From: AP-15 sp963799085
GTDB lineage: Bacteria > Pseudomonadota > Alphaproteobacteria > ATCC43930 > CGMCC-115725
Direction of reading: 5' to 3'
NCBI GenBank assembly: GCA_963799085.1
Contig: CAWCWA010000021.1
Location: 1-64,000, forward strand
Length of the DNA stretch: 64,000 nt
Shown: positions 45,206 to 56,142 of the stretch, piece by piece
Numbering within the stretch: the first letter of the stretch is position 1
How the letters are laid out: each line of letters begins with the position of its first letter
Made by a program: the position numbers and the translations under genes
The notes under the pieces: model-generated
What the model saw: only the letters and a program-made list of their open reading frames with translations
Told to the model about the DNA's origin: nothing
The model's database searches: none

Positions 45206-45615
45206 TCGTGACCGACGCAAATGATGCTGCAATGCTCGCCGCCGCCGAACAGTTGCGCCAGGCCGGGCTAATCGCAATCGGCGAAGCGGCCGAAAAATAT
45301 GCCGCGCTGCCGCTGGCGCAACAGTCAGAGCTGCTGCTCGCCTTTGCGGTCGAACTGACCGAGTGGTTCCAACAATCACTGGCGCTAGTCGCGAACGCGA
45401 TCGAACGGCCGCCGGATTCTAAATTCACTAAATGGGGTTTCTACAATGAAGGTCAGCGGGGTTGTGAAGTATTGGAACGCGGACAAGCGCTTTGGCTTCA
45501 TCGGACGCAATGCGGACGACGATCTCACCAGCAAGCGGTCGTCCGACGTGTATTTTTGCGGCGCCGCGCTCGACAATTCCGGGATTGGGACGGTGCGGGA
45601 GGGCGATCGAGTTAA
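45202..45615 (+). CDS. Hypothetical prophage protein
   Basis: GTG start; MLAAAEQLRQAGLIAIGEAAEKYAALPLAQQSELLLAFAVELTEW is a believable helical protein for the first ~75 codons. The remaining part overlaps the cold-shock gene by 170 nt and reads like a shadow of it, so the original stop probably lay near 45430 and an indel moved the frame. Confidence 0.45.
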   Translation: MIVTDANDAAMLAAAEQLRQAGLIAIGEAAEKYAALPLAQQSELLLAFAVELTEWFQQSLALVANAIERPPDSKFTKWGFYNEGQRGCEVLERGQALWLHRTQCGRRSHQQAVVRRVFLRRRARQFRDWDGAGGRSS

Positions 45616-45700
45616 CTTCGAGATCACGGCCGCAAGCGGCGGTCGAACTCAAGCCATGGCGATCGAAATAGTTGCTCGGGCGACGAGCGGGGCGGCATGA
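45446..45700 (+). CDS. Cold-shock-domain protein, divergent
   Basis: 84 residues: MKVSGVVKYWNADKRFGFIGRNA, then DVYFCGAALDNSGIGTVREGDRVNFEI. RNP1 is recognisable (KRFGFI for KGFGFI), while RNP2, normally VFVH, reads VYFCG, so one aromatic/His RNA-stacking position is lost. CSD proteins bind single-stranded nucleic acid. Its position in a prophage, coupled to a TSCPD gene (4-nt overlap), is unusual. Confidence 0.75.
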   Translation: MKVSGVVKYWNADKRFGFIGRNADDDLTSKRSSDVYFCGAALDNSGIGTVREGDRVNFEITAASGGRTQAMAIEIVARATSGAA

Positions 45701-46091
45701 CCGTTCGACGGCGCCCATTACCTGGTCGGAGACGGTCGCAAACGTTCGACCTCGACCGGCATGTCCACGCGACGATTGGAGTCGACGGCGACGGCGTGCC
45801 GAGCGAGTTGTTTATGTCGACTACCAAGTCCGCCGAGTCTGCGCTGCTCGACGATGCCGCCGTCATCGTCTCGATCGCGCTGCAAAGCGGAATCTCGGCG
45901 GCGGTGCTGGCTAAGAGTGTCGGTCGCGTTCCCGCGACTGAGGGCGGGCCGCCGGTGCTGCCGGCTTCGATCATCGGGGCGGCGATCGATTTGATCGCCG
46001 GATGTAAAAGTCCTGGCCCCGGCTCGCCGCGATCGCCGCGTAGCCCGGGTTGGGGTTGGGGATTGGCCCCTGTCGCCCCGAAGTGGCGCCG

Positions 46092-46095
<4 letters not shown>
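45697..46095 (+). CDS. Stand-alone TSCPD-domain protein
   Basis: 132 residues. PSELFMSTTKSAESALLDDA, then VIVSIALQSGISAAVLAKSVGRVP and PASIIGAAIDLIAG, matches the TSCPD domain found at the C-terminus of B12-dependent ribonucleotide reductases and as single proteins in phages. It may modulate nucleotide reduction during phage growth. It overlaps both the CSD and integrase genes by 4 nt, so the three are one unit. The C-terminal Pro/Gly/Trp tail is unusual. Confidence 0.7.
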
Positions 46096-47484
<1,389 letters not shown>

Positions 47485-47567
47485 CACGAGACGTGCCGCG
47501 AAGGTAGGCAGACCCCGCCCCAGCGGCAAGCAAAAAATCGCGGGACGCCCGCGCCGCACCGCCGGCC

Positions 47568-47933
47568 TCAGTGCTCTTCCTCTTCGACGTTTTCGATGAC
47601 CTCGGCCATATCGTCCTCGTCCTCGCCGAGTTCGGAAGCGTCTTCGAGCAATTCCTCGTCCTCCTCCTCGGCGTCTTCGAGCGGCACGGCTTCCTCTTCC
47701 TCTACCGTGTCGGCCTCCTCGGCGTCGACGTCGGTTTCGAGTTCCTCGGCGCCGACCGGCTCTAGCTCCTTTTCGACGGGTGCTGCCGGGCGCGAGCGTC
47801 TGGAGCGCAAGAACGCCTCGGGATCGAACGGCGTGCTGCATTTCGGGCAGATGACGGGCTTGCGCATCAGATCGTAATAGCGCGCGCCGCAGCTCGGACA
47901 AATCCGCTTGGCGCCCCATTCGGGTTTGGCCAC
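47568..47933 (-). CDS. TIGR02300-family (FYDLN acid) protein
   Basis: 121 residues from GTG 47933 (VAKPEWGAKRICPSCGARYYDLMRKPVICPKC). A zinc ribbon with two C-x-x-C knuckles and the YYDL motif is followed by STPFDPEAFLRSRR. A long tail of almost pure Glu/Asp follows (EEEEAVPLEDAEEEDEELLEDASE and so on). The family is conserved next to aroA in alphaproteobacteria; its function is unknown. It is divergent from aroA. Confidence 0.92.
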   Translation of the reverse strand: MAKPEWGAKRICPSCGARYYDLMRKPVICPKCSTPFDPEAFLRSRRSRPAAPVEKELEPVGAEELETDVDAEEADTVEEEEAVPLEDAEEEDEELLEDASELGEDEDDMAEVIENVEEEEH

Positions 47934-48100
47934 TATCTGGTCTCCATCAACGGTTCGGGCGATGTCGCGACGCGGCGGCATTGCCACAGCGCCGCCAGCC
48001 TGTCAAAAACAATGTCGCCGCGCGCCAGGGTCCGCCATATGGGCAGGATCGGGCATGCCCGCAACCGCTCTATCGGCTCTTCGAACCCGCGGACCCCGCC

Positions 48101-49447
48101 ATGGCCAATCCCTCGCCATCTCATTCGCCCCGGCAACTGACCGCGGCGCGGCCGCAACACCCGCTTGCCGGCGGGACCGGCGTACCCGGCGACAAATCGA
48201 TCTCGCATCGGGCGCTGATGCTGGGGGCGCTCGCGGTCGGCCGGACCGAGGTCAGCGGGCTCCTCGAAGGCGAGGACGTGCTCGCCACGGCGGCCGCCCT
48301 CAATGCGCTTGGCGCCGCGGTGGCGCCCGTCGGCGAGGGCCGATGGACCGTCGACGGCGTCGGCATCGGCGGCCTCGCCGAGCCGGAGAATTTGCTCGAT
48401 CTCGGCAATTCCGGCACCGCGGCCCGACTGCTGCTCGGCATCCTCGCGACCCACCCGATCACCGCCTTCGTCACCGGCGACGCCTCGCTGCGCCGCCGCC
48501 CGATGGGCCGGGTCGTCGAGCCGCTGAGCCGCTTCGGCGCCCGCTTTGTCACTCGTGAGGGCGGCCGGCTGCCGCTTGCCGTCACCGGCGCCGCCACCCC
48601 GACGCCGATCGACTACCGGCTCCCGGTGCCCTCGGCCCAGGTCAAATCGGCCGTACTTCTGGCCGGCCTCAATACGCCCGGCGCCACGACCGTGATCGAG
48701 CCGCAGCCGAGCCGCGACCACACCGAGCGCATGCTGCGCCATTTCGGCGCTGAGGTCGCGGTCGAACCGGCCGAGATCGGCCGCCGGATCACGGTCGAGG
48801 GCCAGCCCGAACTCATCGCGGCGCCGATCGTGGTGCCGGGCGATCCGTCCTCGGCCGCGTTTCCGCTGGTCGCCGCACTGATCGTTCCGGGGTCCGAGGT
48901 GACGATCACCGGTATGGGCGTCAACCCGTTGCGCGCCGGATTGCTCGAATGCCTCGACGAAATGGGCGCCGATATAGCGCTCCTCAACCGGCGCGAGGCG
49001 GGCGGCGAACCGGTGGCCGATCTGCGGGTGCGGGCGAGCGCGTTGCATGGCGCCGACATCCCGGCCGAACGGGCGCCACGCATGATCGACGAATATCCGA
49101 TCCTTGCGATTGCCGCCGCCTGCGCCCGCGGCCGCACGGTTATGCGCGGGCTTGCCGAATTGCGGGTCAAGGAGAGCGACCGCCTCGCCGCGATCGCCCG
49201 CGGCCTCACCGATTGCGGCGCGCGCGTCGCGGTCGACGGCGACACGTTGATCGTCGACGGCGACGGTGGCCCGCCTCCGGGCGGCGCGTTGATCCAGACG
49301 CAGCTCGATCACCGCATCGCGATGGCGTTTCTCGTGCTCGGGCTTGCTGCGCGGGCACCCGTGTGGATCGACGACGCCGCACCGATCGCCACCAGTTTTC
49401 CGAATTTCGTCGCTCTGATGAACGGATTGGGCGCCGCCATCGCATGA
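48101..49447 (+). CDS. aroA: 3-phosphoshikimate 1-carboxyvinyltransferase (EPSP synthase)
   Basis: 448 residues from ATG 48101. PEP/S3P motifs: GVPGDKSISHRALMLGALAV, then NLLDLGNSGTAARLLLGILA, GDASLRRRPMGRVVEPLSRF, and the C-terminal RMIDEYPILAIAAACARGRT and LRVKESDRLAAIARGL. DASLRRRPMGRV is of the class II type, but the GNSGT loop keeps the Gly linked with glyphosate sensitivity. It is step six of the shikimate pathway. Its stop overlaps the cmk start (ATGA). Confidence 0.96.
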   Translation: MANPSPSHSPRQLTAARPQHPLAGGTGVPGDKSISHRALMLGALAVGRTEVSGLLEGEDVLATAAALNALGAAVAPVGEGRWTVDGVGIGGLAEPENLLDLGNSGTAARLLLGILATHPITAFVTGDASLRRRPMGRVVEPLSRFGARFVTREGGRLPLAVTGAATPTPIDYRLPVPSAQVKSAVLLAGLNTPGATTVIEPQPSRDHTERMLRHFGAEVAVEPAEIGRRITVEGQPELIAAPIVVPGDPSSAAFPLVAALIVPGSEVTITGMGVNPLRAGLLECLDEMGADIALLNRREAGGEPVADLRVRASALHGADIPAERAPRMIDEYPILAIAAACARGRTVMRGLAELRVKESDRLAAIARGLTDCGARVAVDGDTLIVDGDGGPPPGGALIQTQLDHRIAMAFLVLGLAARAPVWIDDAAPIATSFPNFVALMNGLGAAIA

Positions 49448-50115
49448 CAGGCCCGCCGTTCGTCGTCGCGATCGACGGCCCGGCCGCCTCGGGCAAAGGC
49501 ACCCTCGCCCGCCGCCTCGCCGATCGCTTCGACCTCGCCCATCTCGATACCGGAAAGCTCTATCGGGCGGCCGCCTTCCTGGTGCTGAAGGCGGGGGGCG
49601 ACCCGGCCGATCCGGCGGCGGCCGAGGCGGCGGCGCGCCGCGTTGACGCTGAGCTCCTGTCCAATCCTGGCCTGCGCGGCGAGGCCGTGGCGGCCGCGGC
49701 CTCGATCGTCGGCGCCATTCCGGCGGTGCGCGCCGCACTCCTTGCCTTTCAACGCGAATTCACCGCACGGCCGCCGCTCGTCGCAGGAAGAAGGCCGCGC
49801 GGGGCGGTGCTCGACGGCCGCGACATCGGCTCGGTCGTCTGCCCCGAGGCCGCGGTCAAGCTCTTTCTCATCGCCGACGCGCAGACCCGCGCCGGCCGGC
49901 GGGTCGAAGAGTTGCGGGCGAGCGGCGCGCCAGCTATATACGACATCGTCCTGCGGGACTTGGAGGAACGCGACGCGCGCGACGCCGGGCGTCGGGAAGC
50001 GCCGCTGAGTGCAGCGCCCGGCGCCGTGATCATCGATACCACGGCGCTCGACGCCGAGGCGGTGTTCGAACGGGCCTCGGGTTTCGTCGCCGGCGCGCTC
50101 GGCTTCCCGTCGTGA
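49444..50115 (+). CDS. cmk: Cytidylate kinase
   Basis: 223 residues. P-loop VVAIDGPAASGKGTLARRLA, CMP-binding LAHLDTGKLYRAAAFLVLKA, VLDGRDIGSVVCPEAAVKLFL, and the lid region ARDAGRREAPLSAAPGAVII. It phosphorylates CMP and dCMP. The order aroA-cmk-rpsA is the usual alphaproteobacterial one. Its frame is intact, in contrast to rpsA next door. Confidence 0.96.
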   Translation: MTGPPFVVAIDGPAASGKGTLARRLADRFDLAHLDTGKLYRAAAFLVLKAGGDPADPAAAEAAARRVDAELLSNPGLRGEAVAAAASIVGAIPAVRAALLAFQREFTARPPLVAGRRPRGAVLDGRDIGSVVCPEAAVKLFLIADAQTRAGRRVEELRASGAPAIYDIVLRDLEERDARDAGRREAPLSAAPGAVIIDTTALDAEAVFERASGFVAGALGFPS

Positions 50116-50239
50116 GGGCGCCCTCCCCCGTTGGACCGGGCTACCGCGGCTGCGCCCGATTGTCGAGTTGGCCGTGCGCCCCGGCGCGATCCCGGCGGCG
50201 GTGCTGTCTCATGGTGCTTGCCGGGATCGAGGAGAACGA

Positions 50240-51986
50240 ATGGCCGTAGAATTGCAAACCAGAGAAGCCCCGGCGATGGAGAGTTTTGCCGCCCTTCTCG
50301 ATAAATCGCTCGGGGTTTCGAGCAGTCTCGAAGGCACCGTCGTCAAGGGTCGCGTCATTGCCGTCGAGAACGACGCAGTCTTGATCGATGTCGGCCTCAA
50401 ATCTGAAGGCCGCGTGCCGTTGAAGGAATTCGCAGCTGGCGGCGGCGAACCCGATCTCCATGTCGGCGACACCGTCGAGGTCTTTCTCGAACGGATGGAG
50501 GACAAGAACGGCGAGGCGCAGTTGTCGCGGGAAAAGGCGCGCCGCGAGGAAGCGTGGACCTTGCTCGAAAAGAACTTCCAGGCGAATGAGCGCGTCACCG
50601 GCGTAATCTTCGGCCGGGTCAAGGGCGGGTTCACCGTCGATCTCAGCGGGGCGGTCGCGTTCCTGCCCGGCAGTCAGGTCGATATCCGCCCGGTACGCGA
50701 CATTTCCCCGCTGCTGGGCTCGCCGCAGCCATTCCAAATCCTCAAGATGGACCGCTCGCGCGGCAATATCGTCGTATCGCGCCGGGCCGTCCTCGAGGAG
50801 AGCCGCGCCGAGCAGCGCTCGGAACTGGTCGCGAGCCTCAAGGAAGGTCAGATCCTCAACGGCGTCGTCAAGAACATCACCGATTACGGCGCCTTTGTTG
50901 ATCTGGGCGGCGTCGACGGGCTGCTGCACGTCACCGACATCGCCTGGCGGCGCATCAACCACCCCTCCGAGGCGCTCAATATCGGGCAGAACGTCAAGGT
51001 CCAGGTGATCCGCTTCAACCCCGAGACGCAGCGCATCTCGCTCGGCATGAAGCAACTCGAAGCCGATCCCTGGGAGGGTGTCGAGCTCAAATACCCAGCC
51101 GGCGCCAAGTTCAAGGGCCGCGTTACGAACATCACCGATTACGGCGCCTTCGTCGAATTGGAGCCGGGCGTCGAGGGGCTCGTCCATGTTTCCGAGATGA
51201 GCTGGACCAAGAAGAACGTGCATCCGGGCAAGATCGTCTCGACCAGCCAGGAGGTCGAGGTCATGGTCCTCGACGTCGATCCGCAGAAGCGGCGGATCAG
51301 CCTCGGGCTCAAGCAGACGCTCGCCAATCCGTGGGAAAGTTTCGCCGACGAGCACCCGATCGGCAGCGAACTCGAAGGCGAGGTCCGCAACATCACCGAA
51401 TTCGGCCTGTTCATCGGCCTGCCCGGCGACATCGACGGCATGGTCCACCTGTCGGACATCGACTGGAACCGGTCCGGCGAGGACGCGATCAACAATTACC
51501 GCAAGGGCGAGGAGGTGCGCGTCAAGGTGCTCGATATCGATGTCGAGAAGGAGCGCATCTCGCTGGGCATCAAGCAGCTTGAAGCCGATCCGTTCGAGGC
51601 CGGGCTGTCGAAATTGCGCAAGGGCGAGGTCGTCACCGGCACCGTCGCCGGCATCACCGAGGGCGGTATCGAAGTGGCGGTCGGCGACGGCATGCTCGGT
51701 TTTATCCGCAAATCCGAACTGTCGCGCGATCGCAGCGAACAGCGCCCCGACCGGTTCGCGGTCGGCGAGAAGGTCGACGCCAAGATCACCACGATCGACC
51801 GCGCCACCCGCAAGGTGACGCTCTCGATCAAGGCGCGCGAGGTGGACGAGGAGAAGCGCGCGATGGCCGAGTTCGGATCGTCCGAATTCCGGCGCCAGCC
51901 TCGGCGACATCCTCGGCGCCGCGATCAACCGCGCCCGCCGTCAAGGCGAGGCCGACCGCCAGCCCGACGAAGAAGACGCCGGCTAG
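50240..51986 (+). CDS. rpsA: 30S ribosomal protein S1, frameshift near 51890
   Basis: About 582 residues from ATG 50240, with GAGGAGA upstream. Six S1/OB domains are seen, for example GRVIAVENDAVLIDVGLKSEGRVPL, NITDYGAFVDLGGVDGLLHVTD, NITDYGAFVELEPGVEGLVHVSE and NITEFGLFIGLPGDIDGMVHLSD. The last 30 codons lie in another frame (GASLGDILGAAINRARRQGEA, ending EEDAG at 51986); the unshifted frame gives an Arg-rich nonsense tail. S1 is essential and its C-terminus conserved, so the shift is almost certainly a sequencing indel. Confidence 0.96.
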
Positions 51987-52111
51987 GGAGGCAATCGCCG
52001 GTCGTGGCCGATCGCCATGGCCGGCGGTTGCCCGAGTCTGCCGCTTGACGCCCGCCGGACGCTTTGGCAGGCTGCGGGTTTCGCCGTATAGGTGTGGGGG
52101 CGACGACCGGT

Positions 52112-52405
52112 ATGACGAAATCGGAGCTCATCCAGAAGCTGGCCGAAGCCAACCCGCATTTGTATCAGCGCGATGTCGAGGTCATCGTCACCGCGATCTT
52201 CGACGAGATCGCCGCGGCGCTGGCGCGTGGCGATCGGGTCGAACTGCGCGGCTTCGGGGCCTTTTCGGTCAAGCGTCGCGACGCCCGCATCGGCCGCAAT
52301 CCTCGCACCGGCGACAGCGTGCCGGTGGGCGAGAAGCACATCCCGTTCTTCAAGACCGGCAAGCAGTTGCGCGACCGCCTGAACCAATCCTCCGGGCCGG
52401 GCTGA
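52112..52405 (+). CDS. ihfB: Integration host factor subunit beta
   Basis: 97 residues: MTKSELIQKLAEANPHLYQRD, RGDRVELRGFGAFSVKRRDAR and GRNPRTGDSVPVGEKHIPFFKTGKQLR. The RNPRTG arm with the intercalating Pro and the C-terminal PFFKTGK are HU/IHF hallmarks. It bends DNA with IhfA, aiding recombination, transcription and phage integration. Its place after rpsA is conserved. Confidence 0.96.
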   Translation: MTKSELIQKLAEANPHLYQRDVEVIVTAIFDEIAAALARGDRVELRGFGAFSVKRRDARIGRNPRTGDSVPVGEKHIPFFKTGKQLRDRLNQSSGPG

Positions 52406-52445
52406 GGCGCCGGCGCGCCCGCTTTCCTGCCGCGACGCCGGGCGG

Positions 52446-52757
52446 ATGAGGTTTCTCTTCTGGGCAGCGACAATCGTCGTCGCGGTGTTCTTGACCTGTT
52501 TTGCGGTGTCCAATAGGGCGTCCGTCCTGCTGGCGCTATGGCCGCTGCCCTACGAAATCGAGCTGCCCCTTTACCTCTTCTTCTTCCTCGTCCTGATCGC
52601 CGGGTTTATCGTCGGCGGCTTCACCGTATGGTTGGGCGGGCATCGGCGCCGGCGGGAGATGCGGCAGCGCGGCCGGCGCATCGCAGCGCTCGAACGCGAA
52701 CTCGCCGCGACCCAGTCGCGGCTCCCCGACGCATCCGGCCCGCCGGCGCGACGATGA
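52446..52757 (+). CDS. lapA: LapA-domain inner-membrane protein
   Basis: 103 residues. Two transmembrane helices (FLFWAATIVVAVFLTCFAV and YLFFFLVLIAGFIVGGFTV) flank a short loop with NRASVLLALWPLPYEIELPL. A cytoplasmic basic coiled coil follows (RRRREMRQRGRRIAALEREL). The DUF1049/LapA family acts in lipopolysaccharide assembly regulation in enterobacteria; the role here is inferred. It lies 40 nt after ihfB. Confidence 0.88.
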   Translation: MRFLFWAATIVVAVFLTCFAVSNRASVLLALWPLPYEIELPLYLFFFLVLIAGFIVGGFTVWLGGHRRRREMRQRGRRIAALERELAATQSRLPDASGPPARR

Positions 52758-52851
52758 GGTTTCGGTCCGGACCGCCGCCATAAATCTTTTGACGCCGCCG
52801 GCGCGTCCGGGCCAGTCTGGCGGCGCAAACGAGCAAGAAATTGGAACCGCA

Positions 52852-53718
52852 ATGGACCTGCCATCGAGTGTCGCTGCTCTGGGCCAACAACTGACCGACA
52901 CAGGCGACATCCTGCCCGACCCGGAACTCTTCAACAGCGACGACGTCTTTGCCGCCGAACGCGAGCGCATCTTCGCTCGCCCTTGGATCGCCGCCGACCA
53001 TGCCTCCCGGCTCGCCGAGGGCGACAGCTATTTCCGTTTCGACATGCCGGGCCGCTCCGTGCTGGTTACGCGCGAGCAGGACGGCAGCCTGCACGCGCTG
53101 CGCAATCTGTGCCTCCACGCCGGCTATCCGGTCTGTGACGCCGAGGAGGGTCCGGGCGAACGGCTCGTCTGCCCGTACCACGGCTGGGAGTACACGCTCG
53201 ACGGCCGGCTCGTCGAACCGAACCTGTCCGCCCGCATCGACCCGGCCCGGCTGCGTCTCGCCCGCTACCCGGTCTGCGTCCGCAGCGGCCTGATCTTTGT
53301 TGATCTTTCCGGCCAGGCGCCGTCGCCGGAGGAGGAAGCGCTGCCGGCCTGGATCGCCGAGGCCCGCGTACAGCGGCGGACCCGCTACAGCACGAGTTGG
53401 AATTGGAAGCTCGTGCGGCATCTGCTCGACGCCTCGCCGCAGCTTTTTCTGGCCGAGGCCGATGAGCGGGTGGATTTCGGCCCGCTCAGCGTGATGCTGG
53501 CGAATGGCCGCGCGGCCTTGCTTTTGCGAGTGATTCCGAGATCGATCGAAAAGACCGAACTGCACCTTGTCGAACTCTGCGCCGATGACGGACCGGCGCC
53601 GCCGGCGGAGAACGAGGACCGGATCGCCGCCGAGCTGGGCAAAAGCAACGGCGATGCCCCGGCACCGCCCGATCGCCGCTTTTACGATTGGTACTGGTCG
53701 CTGATGGCGCCCGCCTGA
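52852..53718 (+). CDS. Rieske [2Fe-2S] oxygenase-alpha-like protein with reduced catalytic domain
   Basis: 288 residues from ATG 52852. The Rieske cluster is complete: NLCLHAGYPVCD (C-x-H) and LVCPYHGWEYTLDGRLVEPN (C-x-x-H). The alpha-subunit catalytic domain is short. After WNWKLVRHLLDASPQLFLAE the two His and the Asp/Glu that normally bind mononuclear iron (ENxxExxH-x4-H) are not seen. The usual length is 380-450 residues. It may be an electron-transfer or regulatory relative, or a decayed oxygenase. Its frame is intact. Confidence 0.82.
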   Translation: MDLPSSVAALGQQLTDTGDILPDPELFNSDDVFAAERERIFARPWIAADHASRLAEGDSYFRFDMPGRSVLVTREQDGSLHALRNLCLHAGYPVCDAEEGPGERLVCPYHGWEYTLDGRLVEPNLSARIDPARLRLARYPVCVRSGLIFVDLSGQAPSPEEEALPAWIAEARVQRRTRYSTSWNWKLVRHLLDASPQLFLAEADERVDFGPLSVMLANGRAALLLRVIPRSIEKTELHLVELCADDGPAPPAENEDRIAAELGKSNGDAPAPPDRRFYDWYWSLMAPA

Positions 53719-53753
53719 TCGACCCCTTCCAGCCGGTTCAAAGCGGAGCGGTC

Positions 53754-56090
53754 CTATTTCTGCTCCATGACCCATACCCCGTTCCAATCCTCGGGCGGGG
53801 GCATCGTCTGGTAGTGGCGGCAGCGGTCGCGAAAGATGCGCGACGGCCGGTCGCCGGGCGTCATCTCGAGCGCCTCGCTGAAACGCGACAGGGCGCCCTG
53901 CCAATCGCGGTGCTCGATAGCAATCGAGCCCCGCCTCGTAGGCGGCGATGGTCGCGACCGAGCTTGGGGAAGGTCTCGGCGGTGTGATGGCCGAGCAATT
54001 CGTAAATCCAGCTCGGCCGTGAGATGCCCTTGGCCTGGATCAGATCGAGCCGCCGCAGCCCGGCCTGCGAGCCCAGCGCCTCGACCGTGCTGCCGGCCAC
54101 CAGCACCGAGGTTCCGTAGTATTTGTTGGCGCTTTCAAGCCGGGCGGCGAGGTTCACATGGTCGCCGATGACGGTGTAGGCCATGCGCTTCAGCGACCCG
54201 ACCGAGCCCGCCAAGACTTCGCCGGTCGCAAGTCCGATGCCGATCTCGATCGGTTCGAGACCGTGTTCGGTTCGGCCCTCGTTGAGGCGGCCGAGCGCCC
54301 GCATCATCTCGGTCGCGACCAACAGCGCATTCTTGGCGTCGGACGAGCCCATGACCGGCGCGCCGAAAATCGCCATCAGCCCGTCGCCCAGATATTTGTC
54401 GAGCATCCCGCCGCGATTGAAGATGACCTCGACCATTTCGGTGAAGTACTCGTTCAACATCGCCACCGTCGCTCGCGGCGTCATCGCCTCCGACAGCAGG
54501 GCGAAGCGGCGGATGTCGGAAAACAGCACGGTGGCGACAAGACTGCTGCCCTGCAATACGTCGTCGCCGGCGGCCAAAAGCTGGTCGACCACCTCCTTCG
54601 CTACATAGCGCGCCATCGTGTTGCGCACCCGCTTTTCGCGGGTGATGTCCTCGAAGACCAGCATGTAGCCGATCGACTTGTCCTCGATGTCGAGGACCGG
54701 CGCCGCGGTCAGGTTTACCGCGGCGACACCGCGGTCTTGCAGGACCAGATCGGTGTCGGCGTGGTAATCAGTCGAGTTCATCCGCGCGACATAATTGAGG
54801 CTGTTCGTGACCCAGCCATTGCGGTTGCCGAACACCTGCCCGGCGGTGCGCCCGACCAATTCTTCTGCCGGCAGCCCCAATATTCTCTGCGCCGCCTCGT
54901 TGATCTTGACGATGACGAAATGGGGATCGAGGGTCACCACGCCGTTCGACAGCGATTTGAGGATGCTTTCGTTATAGTTCTTCAGCGCCAACACGTCCGA
55001 GAACAGCCGGGCGTTCTGCAAGGCGATCGCGATATCGGCCGAAAACGTCTTCAGTCGGCGAATATCGTCCGCGGTGAAGCGCCCGCCGCGCTTGTTCAGT
55101 GCCTGGATCACGCCGAGCGGCTCGCCGCCGCGATCGACAACGGGTGCTGCCAGTACATTGCGCGTGCGGAATCCGGTCGTCCGGTCGACGGCACGATTGA
55201 AGCGTTTGTCGGCATAAGCGTTCGGCACATCGACGATCTCGCCGCTCGAAAATGCGGCGCCGACGATGCCGGCATTGGCAGGAACGCGGATTTCGTTTTC
55301 GGCCACGCCCTCGGCGACGCGCGACCACAATTCGTCGGTCGCGGAATCGTAAAGGAAAAGGGTGGAGCGTTCGGCGTCGAGCAGCGACGTCGCCGCGTTG
55401 ACGATGCGGGCCAAGAGGCTGTCGAGGTGCAATTCCGTCGCGATCGCCTCGGTGATCGAGAGCAGCTCGACCTCCTCGCGCCGCGCCCGGTCGAGCTGCT
55501 CCATCAATTGCGCCTGTTCGAGTGCGGCCGCGGCGTGGCGGTTGATCGCTTCGACCAGGGCCAGATCGCTATCGCCGAATGCGCTCCCGCGCTTGTTCAG
55601 CGCCTGCGTCACGCCGGTCACCTCGCCTGACGCGTTGCGCAGTGGGACGCACAACAGGTTGCGCGTGCGATAGCCGGTGCGTCGGTCGACATCGCGGTTG
55701 AAGCGCCTGTCGTGATAGACGTCTTCGACGATTTCGGCGCGGCCCGAGCCGAATACCGCGCCGGCAATGCCGAGATTGTCCGGGATGCGGATTTCGGCGA
55801 CGCCGTCGCCTTGCGCGACCCGCGAAAAGAGCTCGCCCCGGTCGGGATCGTGCATAAACAGCGTCGCCCGTTCGGCGTCGAGCGCCTCGGCGATCAGCGC
55901 GATCAGCCGGGGCAATTGGCGGTCGAGCGACAATGCGCTGGGTGACGATGTCGGAAACTTCGACCAGCACCGAAAGCCGGCGGATGCCGTCGATCGCCGC
56001 AGGATCGGCGACGGCCGCGATTGCCGCCGAGACGTGCGGCTCCAAGAGCGTCGGAAAGAGCCGCTCTGCGTGTTCCGAGGTTCCCTGCAT
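53754..56090 (-). CDS. GAF-GAF-PAS adenylate cyclase (class III), frameshifts near 55930 and 53940
   Basis: From ATG 56090 (MQGTSEHAERLFPTLLEPHV) about 778 residues. There are two GAF domains with the repeated DVDRRTGYRTRNLLCVPL / AVDRTTGFRTRNVLAAPV motif, then a PAS domain (SILKSLSNGVVTLDPHFVIV, VFEDITREKRVR). The cyclase domain has TVLFSDIRRFALLSEAM (metal Asp), DKYLGDGLMAIFGAP (Lys for adenine, second Asp) and VIGDHVNLAARLESANKYYG. The C-terminal tail WQGALSRFSEALEMTPGDRP is TPR-like. The NKRG/GAF motif suggests cyclic-nucleotide or small-molecule sensing. It is cytosolic, with no membrane helices. Confidence 0.9.
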
Positions 56091-56142
56091 CGCCTCGCCG
56101 CGTCGTTGTTTCCCGACGATAGCACTTGACGGCGGACGGGTT

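Noticed and set aside
47568..47780. Long plus-strand frame opposite the acidic tail
   Set aside because: It is a shadow of the Glu/Asp-rich tail of the TIGR02300 protein; its leucine/phenylalanine content is explained by the complement of GAG/GAA codons.
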